A stretch of 17,664 bases of DNA from Alphaproteobacteria bacterium (lineage in GTDB: Bacteria > Pseudomonadota > Alphaproteobacteria > Micavibrionales > UBA2020). The translations under genes and the position numbers were made by a program. Under the pieces are notes generated by a model. That model searched no databases. It saw only the letters and a program-made list of their open reading frames with translations, and was not told the origin of the DNA. This document shows positions 1-8,633 of this stretch, one piece after another. The stretch covers positions 1 through 17,664 of the forward strand of contig JAQSWE010000016.1 of NCBI GenBank assembly GCA_029266795.1, in the 5' to 3' direction. The first letter of the stretch is position 1; every line of letters starts with the position of its first letter.

Positions 1-1035
1 CTGATGCTCGACAACCTGAACCCCGACGATACGATTGGCATCGTCACCTATGCGGGTTCATCGGGCGTTGCGCTGGAACCGACCAAGGTGTCGAACCGCA
101 CGAAAATCATGGAAGCGCTGAACAACCTTTCCTCCGGCGGCTCGACCGCAGGCGCCGCAGGTATCGAAGCAGCCTATGACCTTGCCCGTGACGGCTTTGT
201 GAAGGAAGGCAACAACCGCGTCATCCTCGCAACCGATGGCGACTTCAACGTCGGCATCAGCAACCCTGACGAGCTGAAAAACTTCATCGCCAAAAAACGC
301 AGCGAAGGCGTGTTCCTGTCCGTGCTCGGTTTCGGCCGCGGCAACTATCAGGATGCGACGATGCAGGCACTCGCCCAGAACGGCAACGGCAACGCGTCCT
401 ACATCGACAACCTGTCGGAAGCGCGCAAGGTGCTGGTGCAGGAAGCGGGCTCGACGCTGTTCACGATTGCGAAAGACGTGAAGATCCAGGTCGAATTCAA
501 CCCGAACATCGTGCAGGAATACCGCCTGATCGGTTATGAAACGCGCCACCTGAACCGCGAGGATTTCAACAACGACAAAATCGATGCGGGCGAAATCGGC
601 GCGGGCCATACGGTTACGGCCATCTACGAAATCACCCCCGTCGGCGCGACGCCGGTGGTGGACGGCCTCCGCTACGGCCAAAAGGAAATGGCGCTGGCGA
701 AAGACGACCGTGCGGATAAATCCGAATTCGGCAACGAGATCGCCTTCCTGAAAATGCGCTACAAACGCCCGGACAGCGACACCTCCACCCTGATGACGCG
801 CCCGATTACGTCGTCGGACGAGAAAGACTTCGCTGAACTGTCGGATGATTTGCGCTTCGCGGCATCGGTTGCAGGCTTCGGCCAGCTGCTGCGTGACAGC
901 CAGTACACCAACAGCCTGACTTGGGACCAGGTGATCGAGATGGCGACGAATGCGAAAGGCAAAGACGAATTCGGATACCGCGCGGAATTCATCAACCTGC
1001 TGCGCCTCGCCAAATCGGAATCGGGCCAGAAGTAA
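1..1035 (+). CDS. VWA domain protein, YfbK family (5' end outside window)
   Basis: The frame is open from base 1, so the N-terminus and the first MIDAS motif (DxSxS) lie upstream. What remains is the second half of a von Willebrand factor A domain: T48 in 'GGSTAGAAGI' and D78/D80 in 'ILATDGDFNVG' (numbering from the codon at position 4) are the expected metal-site Thr and Asp. From about residue 155 the 'VEFNPNIVQEYRLIGYE' stretch begins the C-terminal domain typical of YfbK-like proteins, ending with the 'LTWDQVIEMA' helix and a 'FINLLRLAK' tail. Family members are usually exported or lipid-anchored; their substrate is unknown. A strong hairpin terminator follows the TAA stop, so this is the last gene of its transcript. 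The family call is firm; the function is not known. Confidence 0.9.
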   Translation: MMLDNLNPDDTIGIVTYAGSSGVALEPTKVSNRTKIMEALNNLSSGGSTAGAAGIEAAYDLARDGFVKEGNNRVILATDGDFNVGISNPDELKNFIAKKRSEGVFLSVLGFGRGNYQDATMQALAQNGNGNASYIDNLSEARKVLVQEAGSTLFTIAKDVKIQVEFNPNIVQEYRLIGYETRHLNREDFNNDKIDAGEIGAGHTVTAIYEITPVGATPVVDGLRYGQKEMALAKDDRADKSEFGNEIAFLKMRYKRPDSDTSTLMTRPITSSDEKDFAELSDDLRFAASVAGFGQLLRDSQYTNSLTWDQVIEMATNAKGKDEFGYRAEFINLLRLAKSESGQK

Positions 1036-1059
1036 CCGGATACCACAAAGTTTACTGCC

Positions 1060-1097
1060 GTGCGCCGGACACTGCCCTGTCCGGCGCACAACCTTTT
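1060..1097 (+). terminator. Rho-independent terminator after the VWA gene
   Basis: A perfect 12-bp inverted repeat, GTGCGCCGGACA (1060-1071) and TGTCCGGCGCAC (1078-1089), encloses a 6-nt loop and is followed a few bases later by CCTTTT. It sits 24 bp after the stop codon. The T-run is short, but the stem is long and G+C-rich. Confidence 0.8.
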
Positions 1098-1141
1098 GAA
1101 GGGCTTTTTCCGCATATTTCATAGGGTTTCGGGCCGGTCAC

Positions 1142-1170
1142 TTTTCAACTTTCCCGCCTTGCTGTATAAT
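1142..1170 (+). promoter_or_regulatory. sigma70-like promoter of the 1191 gene
   Basis: TTTTCA (1142-1147, four of six matches to TTGACA) is separated by exactly 17 bp from a perfect TATAAT (1165-1170). Transcription would start near 1177. An AAAAGGG ribosome-binding stretch (1177-1183) then lies 7 nt before the ATG at 1191, giving a very short leader. The upstream terminator isolates this unit from the VWA gene. Confidence 0.65.
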
Positions 1171-1190
1171 CAAAAGAAAAGGGCAAAAAA

Positions 1191-1814
1191 ATGGCAGGCA
1201 CAGAAAAATCCGCAACCGCTCCGGCGGGCGCGACCGTTAAGCAGAAAATCATCGGCACGTTTGAACTCTTCTTCCTCTTCGGACGCGGCATCAAGCCGTT
1301 CGAGAAGGAAGGCACCAAGGCGCATGCCTTGCGCTCCATATGGCTTCCCGTTGCGGCCACGCCGCTTGCTTTTTATTCGGCATATCTTCATCCCGCGCAG
1401 GGGCTGGAAAAAGAACCGTACAGCACCGTCGCATCGGTGCTTGCAGGACATATGCTGCTCACCTTCATCATTGGTACGGGTCTGGGTTACCTGTTCTGCT
1501 GGGCATTCGACCGGCGCGAGCGGTTCTGGCTGTGGTTCCACACCGCCAACTGGATGACCGTGCCGAATGCGGTGATCGCTATTCCCGTCGTGGCACTCGC
1601 GGCCTTCGGCCATCACGAGCGCGAGGTGATGGATCGTGCGCTCAGCGTCGTCCTCTATTACGGCGTTATCGTGAATGCCTGCGTCGCCTTCCGCGCGTTC
1701 AAGGTGGACTGGACTCTGGCGGGTTTCTTTGCCTGCATGTCGATCTATGTCGCGCAACAGATCTGGAACCTGATGTTCTGGCTGAACGATGTGCCAATCC
1801 GCTGGTGGGGCTAG
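1191..1814 (+). CDS. Unrecognised five-helix membrane protein
   Basis: This 207-residue protein has a polar N-terminal tail and about five hydrophobic segments (roughly residues 50-67, 81-106, 112-140, 151-168 and 173-198), so it should sit in the inner membrane. The layout loosely resembles Yip1-like or small conserved alphaproteobacterial membrane proteins. It has many aromatic residues near the helix ends ('RFWLWFHTANW', 'IWNLMFWL') and ends in 'IRWWG'. I recognise no catalytic motif or transporter signature. The start is supported by AAAAGGG 7 nt upstream and by the promoter just before it. It is monocistronic on the plus strand: its TAG stop overlaps the stop of the convergent maoC-type gene. 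Function unknown. Confidence 0.8.
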   Translation: MAGTEKSATAPAGATVKQKIIGTFELFFLFGRGIKPFEKEGTKAHALRSIWLPVAATPLAFYSAYLHPAQGLEKEPYSTVASVLAGHMLLTFIIGTGLGYLFCWAFDRRERFWLWFHTANWMTVPNAVIAIPVVALAAFGHHEREVMDRALSVVLYYGVIVNACVAFRAFKVDWTLAGFFACMSIYVAQQIWNLMFWLNDVPIRWWG

Positions 1815-2269
1815 GCGCTTTTGCGCGGAATAAAAATCACCGCTTCCATCTCCAGCACGGGCTTGCCGTTCTGGTTCAGCGTGCGGCTCTTCACACGCAT
1901 GATGCCGCGCCCGGGCGCTGATTCAGCGGGCCGCAGGTCGGTGATCTCGCCTTCATAGCTCAAGACATCGCCCGGCTTCACCGCGCGCAGCCAGTTCAGG
2001 TTCTCCACCGTGCGGCCGATCATGCCGCCGGGGAAATTCGGGCTTGAATCAATAATCATCCGCATCGTCATGGCCGCCGTATGCCAGCCGCTCGCGATCA
2101 ACCCGCCGAACATCGTATTGGCTGCATCATCGGCATTCAGGTGAAACGGCTGAGGGTCGTATTTTCTGGCGAATTCGATGATTTCTTCAGCGGTGACGGT
2201 GATCGGGCCGGCCGTAAATTTCTGGCCGACCGTCAAATCCTCCATATATACGAAGCTTGATTCCGTCAT
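1811..2269 (-). CDS. MaoC-family (hot-dog fold) dehydratase/hydratase
   Basis: The 152-residue protein is a typical single-domain MaoC-like hot-dog protein, the family of (R)-specific enoyl-CoA hydratases. The motif 'YDPQPFHLN' (from Y37) places D38 and H43 five residues apart, the spacing of the catalytic Asp/His pair of R-hydratases such as PhaJ. It continues into 'GGLIASGWHTAAMTMRM', the usual second half of the hydratase motif. I chose the ATG at 2269 because it yields the family's usual length and N-terminus ('VYMEDLTVGQKF'). The open frame extends further upstream, but only into the neighbouring gene. No Shine-Dalgarno precedes it, and an internal ATG at 2245 is possible. The physiological substrate is unknown; fatty acyl or short branched enoyl-CoA is the family norm. 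It may share a role with the acyl-CoA dehydrogenase at 3312. Confidence 0.88.
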   Translation of the reverse strand: MTESSFVYMEDLTVGQKFTAGPITVTAEEIIEFARKYDPQPFHLNADDAANTMFGGLIASGWHTAAMTMRMIIDSSPNFPGGMIGRTVENLNWLRAVKPGDVLSYEGEITDLRPAESAPGRGIMRVKSRTLNQNGKPVLEMEAVIFIPRKSA

Positions 2270-2280
2270 GTATTGATTAA

Positions 2281-2308
2281 GGTATAGTTGCAAGCATTTT
2301 GCAATCAA
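2281..2308 (-). promoter_or_regulatory. Candidate promoter of the MaoC gene
   Basis: On the minus strand TTGATT (2308-2303) and TATACC (2286-2281) are spaced by 16 bp. The start codon is only 11 nt after the -10-like box, so the transcript would have a leader of about 4-5 nt and no ribosome-binding site. The match is moderate and the region is A+T-rich. Confidence 0.4.
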
Positions 2309-2318
2309 CGATTGTTTT

Positions 2319-3161
2319 TTACATAAGGGCAAGTAAGAAAAATGGCAACTTACTCGCAAACTTCTCGTCAGGAATACAAGAGCCTTCGCTATCTGCGTCG
2401 TAAACATACTGGCCAAGAGGGACAAAATCTCTGAGCCTGTAACTCCAGTAAAAAAAATGTTGGTAAGTAAGTTTGCCTCTATTTCGATGGTATCTGTCTG
2501 CTCTCATGACAAGCTTAAGTGTCCCGTGGCGTTGTGCCATATCTAGCCGTCGATAACTTGGCGAATAAAAGCGCAAGGCAGTCAGGTCCATTAAACTGCG
2601 CGCAGGTCCAGAATGGGCGTTGATGCAATAGGGCGCGCCTGCTGCCATTTTTTCCGCAGCTGCGAGGATGACCGGAGGGGTTGTCAAAGACCAAAATAAT
2701 ATCCCTAGAATCCAACCGCTAATTATCGTGCCAAACGTGTCGCGAAAAAGCCCACGGGTAAGTAAGGCAGCTGGTTTTCTACGGTGTCTGAAATTTTTGA
2801 CACCAATTGCAACCAACATGAATAATAAACCGGACACCAAGACCAGTGAAAGAATCTCCGCCACGACCGCGCCGAGTGATCCATCGGATTGGTATGTTGT
2901 GCAAGAAATAAGTATAAGCGCGGCATAAAATCCCGTCGAGATTTTAGCGAATGAGAACGCCGCTGGTTTTTCGCTGAAAGGAAAAATCAAGCAGTTGAAT
3001 AGTATGACCGTCGGCGAGGCAAGCAGTATCAAGAAGAAGAACGGAAACGCCGTTTCCGTACTTGCTGGGTAAAGGTAGAAAAACAAAAAGGTCATGACCA
3101 AGCTCGAGGCGAAGAGCCAAGAAAGATAAATGCGTCGTGATTGTCGAAAAAAAATCGCCAT
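2319..3161 (-). CDS. Unrecognised A+T-rich membrane protein with C-terminal soluble domain
   Basis: The 280-residue product has about five hydrophobic helices (approx. 12-31, 38-60, 72-88, 98-120, 143-168), a basic loop 'RHRRKP' at 125-130, and a soluble tail from 170 to the end. The tail has regular features ('PARSLMDLTALRFYSP', 'HFFYWSYRLRDFVPLG') and two cysteines (C179, C262), suggesting a folded, probably periplasmic domain. I do not recognise the family with confidence. Codon use and base composition are visibly more A+T-rich than every neighbour, and the gene sits between two fatty-acid-type genes with which it shares no obvious function. Acquisition by transfer is a reasonable inference. 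The stop lies 49 bp before the maoC-type start on the same strand. The ribosome-binding site is weak (AAGA), so the ATG start is moderately certain. Confidence 0.7.
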   Translation of the reverse strand: MAIFFRQSRRIYLSWLFASSLVMTFLFFYLYPASTETAFPFFFLILLASPTVILFNCLIFPFSEKPAAFSFAKISTGFYAALILISCTTYQSDGSLGAVVAEILSLVLVSGLLFMLVAIGVKNFRHRRKPAALLTRGLFRDTFGTIISGWILGILFWSLTTPPVILAAAEKMAAGAPYCINAHSGPARSLMDLTALRFYSPSYRRLDMAQRHGTLKLVMRADRYHRNRGKLTYQHFFYWSYRLRDFVPLGQYVYDADSEGSCIPDEKFASKLPFFLLALM

Positions 3162-3311
3162 GCATTCTTTTTAGCAGAACACGGTGCAGAAATTATGGCG
3201 TAATTATCGCAAATACGTGCAATTTATAAACCATAATACAGCGTTGTTTTGTTACCTTACAGGTCGTTCTTTGCGCTAAACTCGACCGTCAAAACCCTTC
3301 GGAGTCTATAT
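3162..3311. promoter_or_regulatory. Divergent intergenic region
   Basis: This 150-bp A+T-rich spacer separates the minus-strand membrane gene from the plus-strand acyl-CoA dehydrogenase, so it must hold two divergent promoters. A near-palindrome, GGCGTAATTATCGC (3198-3210 region), with arms GCG/CGC around TAATTA, could be an operator. Several TATAAA/CATAAT-like boxes exist around 3224-3237, but none has a well-spaced -35, so I do not assign exact promoters. Confidence 0.35.
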
Positions 3312-5207
3312 ATGCCCAGCTATAAGGCCCCCCTCGACGATATGCGCTTTGTCCTCAACGAAGTGCTGAATGTGTCGCAGCTGAAATCTCTGCCCGATTT
3401 CGAAAGCGTCGACGATGCGACGATCAACGAATTTTTGTCGCAGACGGCGAAGCTGGCGGAGGATGTGCTGTTTCCGCTGAACGCGAGCGGCGACCGCGAG
3501 GGCTGCCACCACGACCGCGACACGAAAACTGTGACGACGCCCAAGGGCTTCAAGGAAGCTTACGATCAGTTCTGCGCGGCGGGTTTGCCCGGCTTTGCCT
3601 GCGACCCCAAATTCGGCGGGCTCGGCATGCCGATCGTTTTGAACACGGCTCTGTCGGAAATGTTCTGCTCCGCCAATATGGCGTTTGCGATGTATCCGGG
3701 CCTCTCGCATGGTGCGTATAACGCGGTGCATGTCTATGGCACCGACGAGCAGAAAAGCAAATACCTGCCGAAACTGGTGACCGGCGAATGGTCGGGCACG
3801 ATGTGCCTGACCGAACCGCAATGCGGCACCGATCTCGGCCTGATCAAGACGCGCGCGGTGAAGCAGCCGGACGGATCGTTCAAAATCTCCGGCACGAAAA
3901 TTTTTATCTCCTCCGGCGAACACGACCTGACCTCCAACATCCTGCACCTTGTGCTGGCGCGCATCGAAGATCCGTCGACCCCGCCCGGCATCAAGGGCAT
4001 CAGCCTGTTCCTGGTGCCGAAGATGATGGCGGATGGCGCGCGCAACGGCGTTGCTTGTATGCGCATCGAAGAAAAAATGGGCATCCACGGCAATTCCACC
4101 TGCGAAATCGGCCTTGATAACGCCTATGGCGAATTGATCGGCGAGCAGCACAAGGGCATGCGCGCCATGTTCGTGATGATGAATGAAGCACGCCTCGGCG
4201 TTGCGTTGCAGGGATTGAGCTTAAGCGAAATCGCCTACCAGAACGGGTTGATCTACGCGTTGGACCGCAAACAGGGCCAGCCGATCGAGCAGAAAATGGG
4301 CGACGAGAACTTGAGCAAGCCCGCCGTTTCGATCATTGCGCATCCCGATGTGCGCCGCGAATTGCTGACCGTGAAGGCGCAGGCCGAAGCCGCGCGCGCG
4401 CTGATCTATTGGGTCTCCATGCAGCTCGATATCGCGCATAAGCATGCCGATGAAAAGGTGCGAAAGAAGGCACAGAAAACCGTCGACCTGCTGATCCCCG
4501 TCATGAAGGCGCATTTCACCGACAACGCGGTCGACAACACCAATTCCGCGATGCAGGTCTTCGGCGGCCATGGCTATGTCAAGGAACACGGGATGGAGCA
4601 GTACAGCCGTGACGCCCGCATCACGCGCATCTATGAAGGCACCAACGGCATCCAGGCGCTCGACCTGATTGGCAGAAAAGTCCTGAAAGAGAATTTGCTT
4701 GGCAATTACCTGACCATCATCAACCGCGACGTCGTTGAGGCCTTAAAATCCGGCGTCTCGCCGCTGATGCTGGTGCGTCTGCTGAAAAGCGCGTGGCTGC
4801 GCCTGTGGTTCCATACCTACTGGCTGCGCCTGAAGGCCGCCGCGGGCTTCGCGCTGTCGAAAACCGGCCAGCCGAAACTGCTGGCGCGCGTGATGCTGGA
4901 TGCGGGCGCGATGTCGACCGACTATTTGAAACTCATGAGCGTCGTGGCCATGGGCCATATGTGGGTCAAGATGGCGACGGTCGCAAAACAGCGCCTTGCC
5001 GAAAGCCCCGACACACGCGATTTCTATGAAACGAAAATCAAGACCGCGCGTTTCTATTTCGACCGCATCATGCCGCTGGCTGCCGCCTATTCGCGCAGCA
5101 TCTGCCGCGGGTCGACCTCGACGATGGATATCGCGCCGGAAAGCTTCGCGCACCAGCAGACGACGATCGCCGAAAAATCCTGGACCAAACCTGAAAAAAC
5201 AGCCTGA
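3312..5207 (+). CDS. Acyl-CoA dehydrogenase, DmdC-like long form
   Basis: This FAD enzyme should oxidise an acyl-CoA to the trans-2-enoyl-CoA and pass electrons to ETF. At 631 residues it is the long form, with a short family-specific N-terminal segment ('YKAPLDDMRFVLNEVL'), the three acyl-CoA dehydrogenase domains and an extra C-terminal helical domain (about 490-610). Visible motifs are 'MCLTEPQCGTDLG' (164-176), 'QVFGGHGY' (415-422) and 'RIYEGTNGIQ', whose E442 is the expected catalytic base. The start is the ATG at 3312, preceded by GGAG 7 nt upstream; the open frame extends 21 codons further but lacks family similarity there. Family members include 3-methylmercaptopropionyl-CoA dehydrogenase (DmdC) and fatty acyl-CoA dehydrogenases, so the substrate remains open. 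It probably heads the operon that runs to the TPR gene. Confidence 0.95.
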   Translation: MPSYKAPLDDMRFVLNEVLNVSQLKSLPDFESVDDATINEFLSQTAKLAEDVLFPLNASGDREGCHHDRDTKTVTTPKGFKEAYDQFCAAGLPGFACDPKFGGLGMPIVLNTALSEMFCSANMAFAMYPGLSHGAYNAVHVYGTDEQKSKYLPKLVTGEWSGTMCLTEPQCGTDLGLIKTRAVKQPDGSFKISGTKIFISSGEHDLTSNILHLVLARIEDPSTPPGIKGISLFLVPKMMADGARNGVACMRIEEKMGIHGNSTCEIGLDNAYGELIGEQHKGMRAMFVMMNEARLGVALQGLSLSEIAYQNGLIYALDRKQGQPIEQKMGDENLSKPAVSIIAHPDVRRELLTVKAQAEAARALIYWVSMQLDIAHKHADEKVRKKAQKTVDLLIPVMKAHFTDNAVDNTNSAMQVFGGHGYVKEHGMEQYSRDARITRIYEGTNGIQALDLIGRKVLKENLLGNYLTIINRDVVEALKSGVSPLMLVRLLKSAWLRLWFHTYWLRLKAAAGFALSKTGQPKLLARVMLDAGAMSTDYLKLMSVVAMGHMWVKMATVAKQRLAESPDTRDFYETKIKTARFYFDRIMPLAAAYSRSICRGSTSTMDIAPESFAHQQTTIAEKSWTKPEKTA

Positions 5208-5228
5208 CGATAACCGGAGCCACCACCC

Positions 5229-7292
5229 ATGAAAAAGTTCTTCATTTCCCTTCTCATCCTCGCCCTGCTGATCGGCGGGGGCGTGTTCTTCGCCATCAAG
5301 AAATACGTGAACACCGAAGAAATACAGGCACGCGTTGTGGCGGCGGTGAAGGAAGAAACGGGCCGCGACATCGCCTTCACCCGCATGCGCATCATGCCTT
5401 TCGTCACGCCGATGCCGGTGCTGATGGTGAAGCTAGAAAACGTGACGTTCCAGAACGCGTCTTGGGCCGCTGAAAAATCGATGGCAGAGCTGGGCTTCCT
5501 CGAAATCCGCCTCGCGCTGAAGCCTCTGCTGGATAAACATATCGAAATCACCAAATTCACGCTCGATAAGCCCGTCATCCGCCTTGAAGTCGCCGCCGAC
5601 GGCCGCAAGAACTGGGAATTCGAACCCGCGAAGAAAGAGGGCGCGGAGAAACCGGCCTCCACCTCCGGTACTTCAACGTCATACGCGCAAGACCTGACAT
5701 TCAAATTCAGCCAGGTCGATATCATCAAGGGGGCGGTGTCCTATGTCGACAAAAAGAGCGGCGCGAACGTTGCGCTCGACAAACTCGACCTCAACATCAC
5801 CTATCCCGACCTTGCCGCCGGCGTGCAGTTGGACGGCTGGGCGGAATATATGGGCAAGCGCGTCAGCATGTTCCTCTCGCTCGACAAGCCGATGGAACTG
5901 GCCAAGGGCGGTGCGTCGAAAGGCAAGCTGACCTTGAAATCCGACGGCCTTATCTCCACTTCTGCGGAGGGCAAGCTCGCGACCTCCGGCACCATGCTGG
6001 ACGGCAAGCTGGATGTTGATATCGCCTCGCTCTCTACATTCGCCGCATGGTTTTCGGGCGGCAAGGAACAGCCGATGCCCTTCACCCATGTGAAATTCTC
6101 CAGCGCCGCCGCGTTTTCGGCGCAAGCGCTGAAGCTCGACAACGCGAAGCTTGTGCTCGATGAAGTGCAGGCGGATGGCGATGTCACGCTCGGCCTCAAT
6201 GGCCCCAAGCCCGATTTCAAGGCGCGCGCGAAACTCAACAAACTCAACCTCGACCGCTTCACGGGCGGCGAAAAAGCGGAGAAGGGTGACGGCGCACCCG
6301 CGCCCAAAGGCCCGCAATCGGAATGGGATTCTTCCCCCATCGATTTCAGCGGACTAAAAACCGTCAATGCCGACCTCGTGCTGAACACGGCGGGTTTCTC
6401 CCTGCGCGGCGCGGAAGTCGGCCCCAGCACGCTGACCGTGCTGCTAAAAGATGGCAACCTGCGTTTCAAATCCTCCGAAGCGTCACTGTTCAACGGGCGT
6501 TTCCTTTCAGACCTGACGGTCAACGCCTCGCAAAAAACACCCAGCATGACGTTTAAATTAGGCATGTCCGATGTGGAGGCGAAGCCTGTCCTCACCACCT
6601 TTGCCGACTTCAATAAACTGAGCGGCAAGATGGATGCGACGGTCGATGTATCGTCATCGGGCAACAGCCAGAAATCGCTGGTCGGCAATCTTGGCGGCAA
6701 CGGCAATTTCAACTTTAAGAACGGATCGCTGCAGGGCATCGACTTCGTCAATATCATGTCTTCCATCCAGAAACGCCTCGGCGAAATGGGCGTGGGCGAG
6801 GGCAAGACCGACTTCGTCGATATGGGTGGCACCTTTACCGTCACCAACGGCGTCGCACGCAACGAAGACCTCAAAATGCGGGGACCGCTGGTGCAAGCGA
6901 CAGGGTCGGGCAATATCGACCTGCCGAAAAAATACATTAACTACCGCGCGATCCCCGTGCTGACGGCATCATCTGCAGTCGACGGCGCAAAGGGCATCAC
7001 GGTGCCCGTCGACATCAAGGGCCCGTTCAACAACATCAAGGTGAAGCCCGATTATGCCGGCGCTATCACCAAGATCCTTGAAAACCCCGAAGACATGAAA
7101 GCCGCCGTGAAAAACGTGCGGGAGAACAGCAAGGACATCATCAAGGGCTTCAAGAAAGACCCCAATGCCGCGCTGGAAAACCTGCTCGGCGGCGGCGGAT
7201 TGTTCGGCAAGAAAAAAGCCGCACCGGTGGAAGATGTGCCGATGGCTGACCCCGCAGGCGATCCTGCAGCCGACCCTTATGCCGCGCCGTAA
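5229..7292 (+). CDS. AsmA-family envelope protein
   Basis: The 687-residue protein starts with an uncleaved signal anchor (about residues 4-24, 'FFISLLILALLIGGGVFFA') and then follows AsmA organisation: an N-terminal chorein-like part beginning 'NTEEIQARVVAAVKEETGR', a long beta-rich middle, and a C-terminal AsmA domain around 470-620 with the family pattern 'MGGTFTVTNGVARNEDLKM' and 'GSGNIDL'. AsmA-like proteins span the periplasm and are implicated in lipid transport or outer-membrane homeostasis. The tail is low-complexity Asp/Pro/Ala ('DPAGDPAADPYAAP'). The gene begins 21 bp after the dehydrogenase stop, with GGAG (5216-5219) upstream, so it is probably cotranscribed. The family is secure; the cargo is unknown. 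Confidence 0.9.
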   Translation: MKKFFISLLILALLIGGGVFFAIKKYVNTEEIQARVVAAVKEETGRDIAFTRMRIMPFVTPMPVLMVKLENVTFQNASWAAEKSMAELGFLEIRLALKPLLDKHIEITKFTLDKPVIRLEVAADGRKNWEFEPAKKEGAEKPASTSGTSTSYAQDLTFKFSQVDIIKGAVSYVDKKSGANVALDKLDLNITYPDLAAGVQLDGWAEYMGKRVSMFLSLDKPMELAKGGASKGKLTLKSDGLISTSAEGKLATSGTMLDGKLDVDIASLSTFAAWFSGGKEQPMPFTHVKFSSAAAFSAQALKLDNAKLVLDEVQADGDVTLGLNGPKPDFKARAKLNKLNLDRFTGGEKAEKGDGAPAPKGPQSEWDSSPIDFSGLKTVNADLVLNTAGFSLRGAEVGPSTLTVLLKDGNLRFKSSEASLFNGRFLSDLTVNASQKTPSMTFKLGMSDVEAKPVLTTFADFNKLSGKMDATVDVSSSGNSQKSLVGNLGGNGNFNFKNGSLQGIDFVNIMSSIQKRLGEMGVGEGKTDFVDMGGTFTVTNGVARNEDLKMRGPLVQATGSGNIDLPKKYINYRAIPVLTASSAVDGAKGITVPVDIKGPFNNIKVKPDYAGAITKILENPEDMKAAVKNVRENSKDIIKGFKKDPNAALENLLGGGGLFGKKKAAPVEDVPMADPAGDPAADPYAAP

Positions 7293-7301
7293 GGGAATCC
7301 A

Positions 7302-8633
7302 GTGGACTTGATGAAACTCTACAAGCGCGGCCTCAGTAATTTGTGGGAGGCCAGTTTTCAGCCGGGAACCGCGACGGGCCGCTTTGCCTTGCGCATCCTG
7401 CGGCTCTGCGTCGCAGTCGCCCGCGATATAGATGAGGGCAATTACGGGCAGCGCGCCGCCAGTCTTGCCTACACGACGCTTGTTTCTTTCGTGCCGCTGC
7501 TGGCGATTGCCTTTTCCGTCCTGAAAGGATTCGGCGTACATGACGCGCTCCGCCCCAGTTTACAGGCCTTCCTGTCGCCGCTCGGCCCTGAATCAAATGA
7601 TCTAGCCGAGCGTATCGTCGAATTCGTTGAAAAGATCAATGTCGGCGTGCTCGGTGCGGTCGGCACGGCCTTCCTCATCTTCGGCGTGATTTCGACCTTG
7701 CAGAAAACCGAGAATGCCTTCAACGAAATCTGGCGGGTTCTGCGCGGGCGTAGTTTTTACAAACGGTTGCGCGATTACATGGCCGTTGTGCTGGCGGGGC
7801 CGCTGATGATGTTCCTGTCGATTGCCATGTCGGCGACGCTGCAGCATGCGGATGTCGCGTGGAAATGGATGCGGCTCGATCTTGTGGATTCCTCGATGCA
7901 GAATGTTTTCGAGATTGTGCCGCAGATCCTGTTCATCCTCGCTTTCTCCGCCCTCTACGGCTTCATGCCGAATACAAAGGTCAGGCCGCGCGCGGCGCTG
8001 GCGGCGGGCGTCACCATCACTATCGTCTGGAAAATTCTCGGCGTCTTTTTTGCGTTCTTTGTCGCCAGTTCTTCCAGCTATGCCGCGATTTATTCCGCTT
8101 TCGCGGCGCTTATCCTGTTCATGATTTGGGTCTATATGGGCTGGTTCACGCTGCTCGCGGGCTCGGCAGTCGCCTATTACCTCCAGCATCCGACCAATCA
8201 GGGTCTCAGCCGTCACATCAAAAACCTGAGCTTGCGTGTGAAGGAAAAAATCGCGCTGCAGGTCGTGTTTGAAATCGGCCGCGAGTTTTATAAAGAGGGC
8301 AAGGGCGTGACGCTGCAAACCCTTTCGGCCCGTACGCATATGCCCGCGCAGGCTGTCTATGACGTGATCGAGGATCTGGTGGACGAAGGTGTGCTGGCCG
8401 CAACCGGCCCCGCCGCGCCGCTGTTCATCCCCGGCCGCCCCTTCGACATGACGACGGTCGAGGATTTGCTGAAGGCCATCCGCGCCGCCGATGAGACCCC
8501 GATTTTGCGCATCGACCGCGTGCATGGCGCGCCGGTTGTGAACGCGCTCATGAAAATCCACGACAAAGCCATCCATGACAAGCTTGGCAAATACACGCTC
8601 AAACAGCTGGCATTAGGGAGTATAGAGGCATGA
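7302..8633 (+). CDS. YihY/BrkB-family membrane protein with C-terminal winged-helix domain
   Basis: The 443-residue inner-membrane protein has about six helices (approx. 54-73, 115-134, 159-180, 203-223, 231-256, 265-294) and the family signature region 'YGQRAASLAYTTLVSFVPLL'. It then has a soluble C-terminal region (about 310-400) resembling a winged helix ('TLQTLSARTHMPAQAVYDVI', 'LVDEGVLA'). The family was formerly annotated as RNase BN, which is now known to be wrong; its real role is unsettled. I prefer the GTG at 7302 because AAGGGA (7291-7296) sits 5 nt before it; the ATG at 7311 would be 14 nt away. It begins 9 bp after the AsmA stop, and its TGA overlaps the purB ATG (ATGA), indicating translational coupling. 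Confidence 0.9.
   Translation: MDLMKLYKRGLSNLWEASFQPGTATGRFALRILRLCVAVARDIDEGNYGQRAASLAYTTLVSFVPLLAIAFSVLKGFGVHDALRPSLQAFLSPLGPESNDLAERIVEFVEKINVGVLGAVGTAFLIFGVISTLQKTENAFNEIWRVLRGRSFYKRLRDYMAVVLAGPLMMFLSIAMSATLQHADVAWKWMRLDLVDSSMQNVFEIVPQILFILAFSALYGFMPNTKVRPRAALAAGVTITIVWKILGVFFAFFVASSSSYAAIYSAFAALILFMIWVYMGWFTLLAGSAVAYYLQHPTNQGLSRHIKNLSLRVKEKIALQVVFEIGREFYKEGKGVTLQTLSARTHMPAQAVYDVIEDLVDEGVLAATGPAAPLFIPGRPFDMTTVEDLLKAIRAADETPILRIDRVHGAPVVNALMKIHDKAIHDKLGKYTLKQLALGSIEA

Noticed and set aside
7302..8633. Annotation as ribonuclease BN
   Set aside because: That name was transferred by error to the YihY membrane family. This protein has six membrane helices and no nuclease motif.
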